Shown one piece after another: positions 1 to 6,856 of a stretch of DNA of 13,019 nt; position 1 is the stretch's first letter, and every line of letters starts with the position of its first letter. The DNA is taken from contig DATIFQ010000487.1 in the NCBI GenBank assembly GCA_035455185.1, positions 1 through 13,019 of the forward strand, written 5' to 3'. This DNA comes from JAEHDI01 sp035455185. GTDB lineage: Bacteria; Acidobacteriota; Terriglobia; Bryobacterales; Bryobacteraceae. The position numbers and the translations under genes are program-made. The notes beneath the pieces are model-generated. The model searched no databases. It was not told the origin of the DNA and saw nothing but the letters and a program-made list of their open reading frames with translations.

Positions 1-1350
1 GTCACCCGTCGGACGGCTGAGGGCCCCATGGCCTATGTCAAAGGGGCGCCGGATGTGCTGCTCGGCCGCTGCGCGCATCGCCTCACGCTCGACGGCACGG
101 TGGAACCGTTGGAGGACCCGCAGCGGAAGGCAATTCTTGACATCAACGCATCACTCGCGCACGAGTCACTCCGCGTGTTGGCTGCGGCGTATCGTCGTCT
201 CGGCGACGCCTATGCGAATCTTCAGCCCGATGCGGTGGAACGGGATTTGGTGTTTCTCGGCCTCTTTGCGATGAAGGATCCCTTGCGACCCGAAGCGGTC
301 GGGGCCGTTCGCCTGTGCCGGGAAGCCGGAATTAAGACGGTCATGATCACCGGTGACCATAAAGAGACGGCGGTCGCGATCGCGCGGGATCTGGGCCTCT
401 CCGACGGCCCTGGAACGGCGTTTTCAGGAACCGAGATTAACCATCTCACTGACGAACAGATGACCCAATTTGTCGAGCGGGTCACGGTCTACGCCCGTGT
501 CTCAGCCGAGCACAAGCTGCGCATCGTCCAGGCCTGGAAACGCAGAGGTGCGATCGTCGCGATGACGGGTGATGGGGTCAACGACGCGCCGGCCATCAAG
601 GCGGCGGACATCGGCGTGGCGATGGGGCTTGCCGGTACTGATGTGACGAAGGAAGCATCGGATATGGTGGTGACAGACGATAATTTCGCCTCGATCGCTG
701 CGGCGGTGGAAGAGGGCCGGGGCGTCTTCGACAACATCCGGAAGACCGTGCATTTTCTCCTGTCATGCAATGTGAGCGAAGTACTCGTGATGCTCTTTGC
801 GACGTTGCTGGGGTTGCCTCTCCCGCTCCTGCCGATCCAGATTCTCTGGATGAATCTTGTCACGGACGGCATCCCGGCCCTGGCGCTGGCGGTCGATCCC
901 AAGGCGCCGGATCTGATGAAGCGGCCGCCTCGCAGGCCGGATGGTCGCTTGTTGGACAGCGGAAGGTTGCTCGCGATCGGCGGCGAGGGGTTGATGCTGG
1001 GCGTCATCGCCTTGGTCGCCTTCAGCTACAGCCTGTACGGCCTGCATCAACACGTTGAGCAGGCGAGGACGGTGGCGTTTACAGTGATGGTCGTTGTGCA
1101 GCTGGTGCATGCGTTCAATTGTCGGAGTGAGCGGTTTTCACTGTTCCAAATCGGCGTCGGGACGAATCGCGCCCTCTTGGGGGCCTTCCTCCTCTCGATT
1201 GCCGTGCAGGTGGCGGTGCTCACGGTTCCTGCAGCCGCGCCGGTGTTTAAGGTCGTTCCTTTGCCAATCGAAGATTGGGCGCTGATGGGAACGATGGGTG
1301 TGCTGCCGTTTCTGATCATGGAATCGATCAAGTGGCTGCGCCGACGATGA
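1..1350 (+). CDS. Calcium-type (P2A) cation-transporting P-type ATPase, 3' part
   Basis: The reading frame is open from the first base, so the 5' part lies outside the window; the ATG at 28 is internal. The 449 visible codons hold the end of the nucleotide-binding domain (KGAPD at codons 14-18), the TGDH motif (117-120), the P-domain hinge TGDGVNDAP (189-197), and the C-terminal membrane half. The actuator domain, the phosphorylated Asp of DKTGT and the M4 PEGLP-type motif are not visible. M5 reads NVSEVLVML and M6 reads LWMNLVTDGIPALAL. The Asn and Glu of M5 and the N..TD of M6 match calcium-binding positions of SERCA/PacL-type pumps, so export of Ca2+ (possibly Mn2+) from the cytoplasm is the best guess. 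The protein ends in a basic tail (KWLRRR). It converges with the MgtA-like gene, 19 bp away, and no clear terminator lies between. P-type ATPase identity is certain; ion specificity is inferred. Confidence 0.93.
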   Translation, partial: VTRRTAEGPMAYVKGAPDVLLGRCAHRLTLDGTVEPLEDPQRKAILDINASLAHESLRVLAAAYRRLGDAYANLQPDAVERDLVFLGLFAMKDPLRPEAVGAVRLCREAGIKTVMITGDHKETAVAIARDLGLSDGPGTAFSGTEINHLTDEQMTQFVERVTVYARVSAEHKLRIVQAWKRRGAIVAMTGDGVNDAPAIKAADIGVAMGLAGTDVTKEASDMVVTDDNFASIAAAVEEGRGVFDNIRKTVHFLLSCNVSEVLVMLFATLLGLPLPLLPIQILWMNLVTDGIPALALAVDPKAPDLMKRPPRRPDGRLLDSGRLLAIGGEGLMLGVIALVAFSYSLYGLHQHVEQARTVAFTVMVVVQLVHAFNCRSERFSLFQIGVGTNRALLGAFLLSIAVQVAVLTVPAAAPVFKVVPLPIEDWALMGTMGVLPFLIMESIKWLRRR

Positions 1351-1369
1351 GGGATTCCGTGCCGGTGAT

Positions 1370-3886
1370 TCAGACTCGCCCGTTCGCGTAAAAACGCCGC
1401 TTCACCAGTTCAGCAGTGAGGACATACCCCGCAAGGATTGCCGCCAACAGGACAAGAAATGACGGAGGCATGGGGCTCAATCCCAATGGCGCGGCAATCG
1501 GGAGGAGGGGAAGCAGCAACGTCACCAAGGCCACTGCCAGGGTAGCCAGGACAAGAGGCGGGCCTGGCCGGCTCGCGAAGAACGGCCGCCTGGTTCGGAT
1601 CACCAACACGATTGCCGATGCGGAAATGACGGATTCCACGAACCAGCCGGTTCGAAATTGTTCCGGCGAGGCATTGAGTATCAAGAGCAGGGCGCCAAAC
1701 GTGAGATAGTCAAAAACCGAACTCACCAGTCCAAAGGTCAGCATAAATTTCCGGATGAAGGCGATATCCCAGCGTCGAGGCCGATCGATGAGTTCACGGT
1801 CGACGCGGTCAGTGGCGATCGTCATCTCGGGAATGTCGGTTAGGAGGTTCGTCAATAAAATTTGCTTCGGCAGCAGCGGGAGAAACGGGAGGAACAGCGA
1901 GGCACCGGCCATGCTGAACATGTTGCCGAAGTTGGCGCTGGTCGCCATGAAGACATATTTCAGAGTGTTCGCAAACGTCGTGCGTCCTTCTCGGACTCCT
2001 TGAGCCAGCACTCCCAGATTCTTTTCAAGCAGCACAATGTCGGCGGCGTCTTTGGCCACGTCGACGGCGCTCTCGACGGAGATGCCGACGTCCGCCGCAT
2101 GGAGTGCGGGAGCGTCATTGATCCCATCGCCGATATACCCCACCACGTTTCCTGAACGCTTCAGTGCGAGAATGATGCGATCCTTTTGATTGGGCTCTAT
2201 TTCCGCAAAGACGTCGATGCGGTTGACGCGATGGAGGAGGGCTTCGTCTGTCATGTGGCGAAGTTCCTCTCCGGTCAAGAGCCGCTGGTGGTTCATTCCA
2301 ACCAGTTGGCTGACGTGGGATGCGACGAGTCGGTGATCGCCCGTGATGATCTTCAGCGAGACGCCCAGCCGTCGCAGGGATGAGATGGTTTCCGCCATTT
2401 CAGGCCTGACCGGGTCGGCGAAGACCAAGAGCCCGAGGAACGTCATCTCGGTTTCATGCCCCTTATCGATGCGAGACGTCGTACCCATGTCACGATACGC
2501 CAAAGCCAGGGTCCGAAGACCCTGTCGGTTCAGGTCCTGAAACTGATGTCGGATCTTCTCGCTGCGTTCCCTCATGGGGGCCGTGGTTCCGTCCAGCAGT
2601 TCTGCGCCGGTGCAGACGGCCAAGATTTGCTCGACCGCGCCTTTGCTGATCAGGAGGTGGGTGCTGGGTGTGGCCACGAGAATGGAGAGCCGTTTACGCA
2701 GGAAGTCGTACGGCACCTCGTCCAGTTTCCGGTATCTCGACAGATCGAAGATGCACCGCCTGCGAAGCGCCTCATCGAGCGGATTGATGAAACCAGTCTC
2801 GTATGTGGCGTTGAGAGAGGCATGGAAGAGGACGCGTTCACTGGGGAGACCTTCCAGATCGAGTGCCGCATGCAGCCGCATCGTGCCTTCGGTGAGCGTG
2901 CCGGTCTTGTCCGAACAGAGCACGTTCATACTCCCGAAGTTTTCTATGGAGGCAAGGCGTTTGACGATCACCTTCTGCTGGGCCATGCGTTTAGCCCCGT
3001 GCGAGAGGTTGACGCTGATGATGGCCGGCAGAAGCTGCGGGGTGAGTCCCACGGCGAGAGCCATGGAAAAGAGAAACGAGTCGAGGACCGGCCGGTGGAG
3101 ATAGACGTTGATGGCGAAGATGGCAAATACGAGGAGCAACGTCACTTCGAGCAACAAATATCCAAAGCGCCGGACGCCGCGTTCGAACTCCGTTTCCTGA
3201 GGCCGAAGCATCACGTGAGCAGCTATGCGGCCGAATTCCGTCTCCTTGCCCACATGCACGATGACGGCCTTCGCGTTCCCGCTTACCACGTGGGTCCCCA
3301 TGAACAGGCTATTCGTCCGCTGATTCAGGGAGGTCTCAGGGGACAAGATAGTCGCCGATTTCTCGGCCGGATAGGTTTCGCCAGTCAAGGTTGCTTCGTC
3401 GACGAAGAGATCCTTGGATTCGAGCACGACCCCATCGCCGGGGATGCTTGAGCCGGCGGAGAGATTGATCACATCTCCGGGAACAATTTCTTCGCTTGGC
3501 ACTTCAATAAGTTGCCCCTCACGCCAGACTTCGGTCTTGACCCGAACGAGTGAGAGTAATGCGGCGACCGCTTTCGCCGCGCCGTACTCCTGCCAAAACC
3601 CCAGCAACGCACTGATAAGAATAATGGTCAGGATGATCAGCGCATCGGTGCGATCTGCAAGGAACAGCGATACCGTGGCTGCAAACAGCAGAATGAGGAT
3701 AATCGGACTGCGGAATTGCGAGAGAAGGGCAAGTAAAGGGCGAATATCTTGGTGTGGCTTGAGCCGCATGGACGCATAGCGCGCTTGACGTTGGGAGGCC
3801 TCCTTAGCACGAAGACCGTCCGGTTCCGTCTGCAGGTGAGTGAGGAGTACATGCGTCGCTATCGCCCAATATGGACTGTTATTCAC
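1370..3886 (-). CDS. mgtA: MgtA/MgtB-like (P3B) Mg2+-translocating P-type ATPase
   Basis: An 838-residue, apparently complete P-type ATPase. It has the actuator-domain TGE (168-170), a phosphorylation site DKTGTLTEG with Asp326, KGAVEQ in the N domain, TGDHR, and the hinge GDGINDAP. M4 reads GLTPQLLPAI and the M5-M6 region reads NMFSMAGASLFLPFLPLLP, followed by ATDRVDRE and RPRRWD. This is the layout of MgtA/MgtB pumps that bring Mg2+ into the cell, although the protein is somewhat shorter than the roughly 900-residue enterobacterial MgtA, mainly at the N-terminus. The start is a GTG preceded by GAGAGG about 8 nt upstream. One oddity is Gln284 where enterobacterial MgtA has Glu (TPEMLP). The gene follows the helix-hairpin-helix gene by 17 nt and is probably co-transcribed with it. 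The family is clear. The direction of transport and Mg2+ specificity rest on similarity alone; I saw no MgtA-type leader or riboswitch upstream. Confidence 0.9.
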   Translation of the reverse strand: MNNSPYWAIATHVLLTHLQTEPDGLRAKEASQRQARYASMRLKPHQDIRPLLALLSQFRSPIILILLFAATVSLFLADRTDALIILTIILISALLGFWQEYGAAKAVAALLSLVRVKTEVWREGQLIEVPSEEIVPGDVINLSAGSSIPGDGVVLESKDLFVDEATLTGETYPAEKSATILSPETSLNQRTNSLFMGTHVVSGNAKAVIVHVGKETEFGRIAAHVMLRPQETEFERGVRRFGYLLLEVTLLLVFAIFAINVYLHRPVLDSFLFSMALAVGLTPQLLPAIISVNLSHGAKRMAQQKVIVKRLASIENFGSMNVLCSDKTGTLTEGTMRLHAALDLEGLPSERVLFHASLNATYETGFINPLDEALRRRCIFDLSRYRKLDEVPYDFLRKRLSILVATPSTHLLISKGAVEQILAVCTGAELLDGTTAPMRERSEKIRHQFQDLNRQGLRTLALAYRDMGTTSRIDKGHETEMTFLGLLVFADPVRPEMAETISSLRRLGVSLKIITGDHRLVASHVSQLVGMNHQRLLTGEELRHMTDEALLHRVNRIDVFAEIEPNQKDRIILALKRSGNVVGYIGDGINDAPALHAADVGISVESAVDVAKDAADIVLLEKNLGVLAQGVREGRTTFANTLKYVFMATSANFGNMFSMAGASLFLPFLPLLPKQILLTNLLTDIPEMTIATDRVDRELIDRPRRWDIAFIRKFMLTFGLVSSVFDYLTFGALLLILNASPEQFRTGWFVESVISASAIVLVIRTRRPFFASRPGPPLVLATLAVALVTLLLPLLPIAAPLGLSPMPPSFLVLLAAILAGYVLTAELVKRRFYANGRV

Positions 3887-3903
3887 AGGAACACCTCTCT
3901 CGA

Positions 3904-4803
3904 TTACGCCTGACTATCTGAATCCCCGACAGTCGCACCTGATTCATGGGAGTGATAGTACGATGCACAGTCGGCTTCTCTTCCTCGAACGATGCGCTTC
4001 CCTGCGAAGGGCGCAGTCCGTCCAGTCACCACCGTGCACTGGTGTTCGCCGTGGTCGTCGTCGTAGTAGAGGATGACCCAGTCCCGGGTCTTCTTTAACT
4101 GGTTGGCCAGGGCGCTGTTGGAGAACAGGGCGGTGTAGTGGCGGGGGCCGCGCTGGGTGTGAAGGATCGGCAGCCAGGCCTCTTTCTTCGGATTGAATCG
4201 ATGCGGCGCGATGGTTTGTAACTTTCCCGCTAGAGCAGACTCCCGGTACTCCCGGTCCACATCGAGCAATTCCTCGATTGAAGGTTCTCCTGTCGGGTGA
4301 CTTCCGACCGGTTGTGTCGGCCTGCGAAGGCGGCCCAGTCTGGCTGTGAGGGAATCGATGATACCTTGTAGTTTCTTGGGACCGACCCCTTCGATGTCTG
4401 CCAGCCGTCCATCGTGCGCCGCCATTTCCAGTTGTTCCAACGTTTCGATATGCAGATCGTCGTGCAGCCGGTGGGCCAGGGCTGATCCGACGCCGGGGAC
4501 CGACGTCAGCAAGGCGATCGGATCGAGGTGCCCGCGCAGGCGATCCAGCATCGGCAGCCGGCCGGTGACGACGAGCGTGTGGATCGAGCGCGCCAGGCTC
4601 ACGCCGATGCCGGGCAAAGCTTGGAGCCCGTCCGTGCCCTGTTGTTCGGCAATCTGCGAGACAGGGACTTCCAGCCGCTCCAACCGGTCTGCGGCGGTCC
4701 GATAGGCCTGGACCCGGAAACGGTTCGCGCCCTGTTCGTCCAGGAGGAGCGCGACCTCCCGCAACTTCTGGGCAACCTCGCGATTCTGCTGAATGACGGT
4801 CAT
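3904..4803 (-). CDS. Helix-hairpin-helix DNA-binding protein with PolX-like N-terminus, no polymerase domain
   Basis: A 299-residue protein. Residues 7-50 (NREVAQKLREVALLLDEQGA, then an FRVQAYR motif) resemble the 8-kDa-like N-terminal domain of bacterial DNA polymerase X. Three helix-hairpin-helix signatures follow: LPGIGVSLA at 63, VPGVGSALA at 102 and IEGVGPKKL at 138. These bind DNA backbone non-specifically in the family. There is no nucleotidyltransferase palm (no GS...D.D pattern) and no PHP exonuclease domain. After a Pro-rich linker (161-175) comes a separate module (about 180-280) with RFNPKKEAWLPILHTQRG, RHYTALFSN and DWVILYYDDD. I recognise that module only as recurring in proteins of this type, with unknown function. 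The ATG is the only in-frame start nearby, but the best Shine-Dalgarno (AGGAG) sits about 16 nt away, which is longer than usual. The gene is first of a leftward pair with the Mg2+ ATPase. A DNA repair or structural DNA-binding role is inferred. Confidence 0.82.
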   Translation of the reverse strand: MTVIQQNREVAQKLREVALLLDEQGANRFRVQAYRTAADRLERLEVPVSQIAEQQGTDGLQALPGIGVSLARSIHTLVVTGRLPMLDRLRGHLDPIALLTSVPGVGSALAHRLHDDLHIETLEQLEMAAHDGRLADIEGVGPKKLQGIIDSLTARLGRLRRPTQPVGSHPTGEPSIEELLDVDREYRESALAGKLQTIAPHRFNPKKEAWLPILHTQRGPRHYTALFSNSALANQLKKTRDWVILYYDDDHGEHQCTVVTGRTAPFAGKRIVRGREADCASYYHSHESGATVGDSDSQA

Positions 4804-4838
4804 GGGCGGCGACGGGCTACTCCTAAAACAAAACGACT

Positions 4839-4860
4839 TGGCTGGAAGCTTTATCAGCCA
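4839..4860. other. Inverted repeat upstream of the small ORF
   Basis: TGGCTG at 4839-4844 and CAGCCA at 4855-4860 form a perfect 6-bp inverted repeat around a 10-nt loop that contains a HindIII-type AAGCTT palindrome. It lies in the 80-bp divergent gap between the leftward helix-hairpin-helix gene and the rightward 48-codon ORF. It could be an operator or an mRNA hairpin for either side. Short repeats like this also arise by chance. Confidence 0.25.
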
Positions 4861-4883
4861 GGTGAAAGTCGGAGGTCAGGCCG

Positions 4884-5030
4884 ATGACGAAGGAAAAGAA
4901 TCAGGCAGCGGCTGCGGTTCCTGACCCAGAGTTTCATCTGCCTCCGCCACTCAGTCGTTCGTCGGTGCAGTCAAACCTGCTTCCGGCCATATCAGACGGA
5001 TCTGAGTCGGGATTGGGTTCCGACCATTAG
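4884..5030 (+). CDS. Possible small protein of 48 residues, unknown function
   Basis: An ATG-initiated ORF of 48 codons ending in TAG, divergent from the helix-hairpin-helix gene. Its main support is the ribosome binding site: GGAGG at 4871-4875 lies 8 nt before the ATG, a better placed site than that of several larger genes here. The product begins MTKEKNQAAAAVPDPEF and is rich in Pro, Ser and Ala with an acidic end (SESGLGSDH). It has no membrane segment, signal peptide or Cys/His motif, so it looks disordered. A weak inverted repeat (5037-5061) follows directly after the stop but lacks a T-run. I recognise no family. It may be a real small protein, the remnant of a longer gene, or a chance ORF. 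Confidence 0.35.
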   Translation: MTKEKNQAAAAVPDPEFHLPPPLSRSSVQSNLLPAISDGSESGLGSDH

Positions 5031-5223
5031 CACTCATGGGAGCCCGGGAAGCAGTCTCCCAACCCCCCCTCTGCCACTCTATTCCATCGGCGCACGCGTT
5101 CCCAAGGCCTCCCCGAGCACATTAGATCGCCTGCCACATCGAAGGTGCCGTGCGTGCTTCTGATCGACCTGCCCGTGACTAGCCGGGGGCATCATAGAGC
5201 CGAGGCATGTCAAGGGAGGTAAT

Positions 5224-5259
5224 TGGACATATTTAATGCTGAGGCAAGGCATTTGTCCA
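5224..5259 (+). promoter_or_regulatory. Bulged hairpin in the leader of the secreted-protein gene
   Basis: The right arm GCATTTGTCCA (5249-5259) pairs with TGGACA (5224-5229) and AATGC (5235-5239). This gives 11 base pairs interrupted by a 5-nt bulge (TATTT, 5230-5234) and closed by a 9-nt loop. It lies in an AT-rich patch within GC-rich surroundings and is followed by the G6-A-G6 tract. It could be a bipartite operator over a promoter or a folded 5' leader. No T-run follows, so a simple terminator is unlikely. Confidence 0.35.
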
Positions 5260-5263
5260 TTGT

Positions 5264-5276
5264 GGGGGGAGGGGGG
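5264..5276 (+). other. G-tract (G6-A-G6) upstream of the secreted-protein gene
   Basis: Thirteen bases on the plus strand are all G except one central A. Such a tract can in principle fold into a two-tetrad G-quadruplex in RNA, or act as a slippage-prone run. It begins 5 nt after the bulged hairpin and lies about 100 nt before the likely start codon. A regulatory role is speculation; the tract itself is plain in the sequence. Confidence 0.4.
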
Positions 5277-5375
5277 CAGTTCAGTAGCATATGCCTATGA
5301 AAGTTCGGGTTCGGGGAGTACAGCACGAGCGAGTTGCGGCAGGGCTGCTTGCCGCATGCGATCGAGGGGTGCCCC

Positions 5376-5648
5376 ATGCAGGGATGGCGATGCCTCATGC
5401 TGGCGCTGTTCTGTTCAGCGGGGACGTTCGGACTGGCACAGGAATCCGGCGCCGGGATCATGACCATTCAGGGCGTGCTGACGATCATCAAGGGCGACGT
5501 CTACACGATGCGGGACCTGTTCGGCCGCTTCGTCCAGTTCCGGGTCGATAAGAACACACGGCGGGAACGGCTGATGGTTCCTGGCGAACGTGTCGAGGTG
5601 CAGATGACGCCCGATCATCGGGCCATCGCGATCAAGCCGATTCAATGA
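5376..5648 (+). CDS. Small secreted protein, unknown function
   Basis: A 90-residue protein. The ATG at 5376 is preferred because GAGG lies 8 nt upstream and because it yields a clean signal peptide: MQGWRC, then hydrophobic LMLALFCSAGTFGLA with likely cleavage near AQE (residues 21-23). An in-frame TTG at 5334 would only add residues ahead of it. The mature part is about 68 residues with an alternating pattern (VLTIIKGDVYTMRDLFGRFV, then VDKNTRRERLMVPGERVEVQ) that suggests a small beta-barrel or OB-like fold. It resembles short exported proteins I associate with Nitrospira genomes, where 'GDVYTMRD...G...VDK.T' is a recurring pattern; that is from memory. The product is probably periplasmic. 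It lies 62 nt upstream of the glycosyltransferase and may share its transcript. Confidence 0.72.
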   Translation: MQGWRCLMLALFCSAGTFGLAQESGAGIMTIQGVLTIIKGDVYTMRDLFGRFVQFRVDKNTRRERLMVPGERVEVQMTPDHRAIAIKPIQ

Positions 5649-5710
5649 TCGAGTCCGGCGCGCGAATGAGTCGGGCACCGGTAGCATTAGCAGGCTGAAA
5701 GGACCAATCT

Positions 5711-6856
5711 ATGAGAATCGCGCAAGTGGCTCCTCTATGGGAAAGCGTGCCTCCCAAGCTCTACGGGGGGACTGAACGGATTGTTTCGTACATCACGGAA
5801 GCGCTGGTCTGCATGGGGCACGACGTGACACTCTTTGCCAGCGGGGATTCTGTGACCGCGGCGCGACTGGACGCCATCTGCCCTCAAGCCCTCCGGCTCA
5901 ACACCGGCATCTTCAATCGTGACGCCCCGATGCTCATGCTGCAGGAGCGGGCGTTGGGGATGACGGGCGAGTTCGACGTGGTGCACTCGCATCTGGACTT
6001 TCTCGGATTTCCCCTGGCCCGGAGAAACCCGCAGCCGGTCATTACGACCCTCCACGGACGTCTGGATCTGCCCGAGTTGGAGCCGGTCTTCCGCGAATAC
6101 GCCGAGATGCCGCTGGTCTCGATTTCGGATGCGCAGCGCCGGCCGCTGCCCTGGGCGAACTGGCAGGCGACCGTGCACCACGGACTCCCGCAGGACCTCT
6201 ACACGTATCATCCACAGCACGAAGGCTATCTAGCCTTCCTGGGACGGATCTCTCCGGAAAAGCGGCCGGACCATGCGATCGAACTGGCGAAGCGGACCGG
6301 GCTCCCGCTCCGCATCGCGGCGAAGGTGGACCCGGCAGATACCCAGTATTTCAAGCAGCAGATCGAGCCTTTGCTCGACCATCCGCTGATCGAGTTCATC
6401 GGCGAAATCTCGGACGCGCAAAAGAACGACTTTGTCGGGAACGCCCTGGCGTTGGTTTGCCCGTACGACTGGCCGGAGCCTTTTGGGCTGGTTCTCATTG
6501 AAGCCCTGGCCTGCGGGACGCCCGTCCTGGCCTACCGGCGCGGGTCCATTCCTGAAGTGATCGAGGACGGTGTCACCGGCCTGGTTTCCGAAAATCTGTC
6601 GGAGATGGCGGAGTCGGTCGCAAAGATTGCCGATATAGACCGGCGCCGCTGCCGGGCGACATTTGATGAGCGGTTCACCGCAGATCGAATGGCGCGAGAC
6701 TACGTCGCCCTATACGAACGGATCATCGAAGAGCGGAGCGCTCCGAAGGTGCATGTCGTCGGATCCGGCGCGCCGATCGAGGGGGCAGCCGGCGTTGGTT
6801 CCAACGGGCGACGCCACGAACGGTCGCTGCACGTTGTGGGAGGACGAAATGTCTGA
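5711..6856 (+). CDS. GT4-family glycosyltransferase
   Basis: A 381-residue GT-B fold retaining glycosyltransferase. The N-terminal Rossmann domain opens with MRIAQVAPLWESVPPKLYGG, in which YGGTER is the glycine-rich acceptor-side loop, and then has VTLFASGDS and FDVVHSHLDF. The C-terminal donor-binding domain starts near FLGRISPEKRPD (about 177) and carries the family's E-X7-E signature EPFGLVLIE with Glu256 and Glu264, followed by ACGTPVLA. These features predict transfer of a sugar from a nucleotide-sugar donor in the cytoplasm. A tail of about 40 residues after the last domain helix contains two HVVG copies and looks non-catalytic. AGGA lies upstream of the ATG. The stop overlaps the MFS start by 8 nt, and the tail's codons supply that gene's GGGAGG site, so translation is probably coupled. 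Homologues of this subtype often sit beside debranching-type glucosidases, as here. Donor and acceptor are unknown. Confidence 0.9.
   Translation: MRIAQVAPLWESVPPKLYGGTERIVSYITEALVCMGHDVTLFASGDSVTAARLDAICPQALRLNTGIFNRDAPMLMLQERALGMTGEFDVVHSHLDFLGFPLARRNPQPVITTLHGRLDLPELEPVFREYAEMPLVSISDAQRRPLPWANWQATVHHGLPQDLYTYHPQHEGYLAFLGRISPEKRPDHAIELAKRTGLPLRIAAKVDPADTQYFKQQIEPLLDHPLIEFIGEISDAQKNDFVGNALALVCPYDWPEPFGLVLIEALACGTPVLAYRRGSIPEVIEDGVTGLVSENLSEMAESVAKIADIDRRRCRATFDERFTADRMARDYVALYERIIEERSAPKVHVVGSGAPIEGAAGVGSNGRRHERSLHVVGGRNV

Larger units (their letters stand above)
5031..5375. other. Intergenic region without a recognisable gene
   Basis: About 345 bases separate the small ORF from the secreted-protein gene. 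Short ORFs on both strands have no convincing ribosome binding site or protein signal. The first part (5031-5200) is plain GC-rich sequence with a weak inverted repeat at 5037-5061 (TGGGAG/CTCCCA, 13-nt loop, no T-run). The part from about 5213 to 5280 is structured: a purine-rich GGGAGG, an AT-rich patch, a bulged hairpin and a G-tract. It probably carries the promoter and leader of the downstream gene, though I could not place clear -35/-10 boxes. Confidence 0.6.

Noticed and set aside
2456..3451. 331-codon plus-strand ORF
   Set aside because: It lies wholly antisense to the MgtA-like ATPase, whose motifs are unambiguous, and its translation shows no family features; it is a shadow of biased codon use.
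5037..5061. Possible terminator hairpin after the 48-codon ORF
   Set aside because: 6-bp stem, 13-nt loop, followed by a C-run and not T; too weak to call.
5334..5375. TTG start for the small secreted protein
   Set aside because: It would put 14 polar residues before a good signal peptide; the ATG at 5376 has its own GAGG at 8 nt.
5236..5463. 75-codon ORF starting inside the leader hairpin
   Set aside because: The nearest GGGAGG is about 16 nt from the ATG, the peptide is Ser/Gly/Arg/Cys-rich without pattern, and it overlaps the secreted-protein gene in a different frame.
6663..6848. N-terminal extension of the first MFS transporter
   Set aside because: This stretch lies inside the glycosyltransferase C-terminus in another frame and has no transporter character; the ATG at 6849 has a proper GGGAGG.
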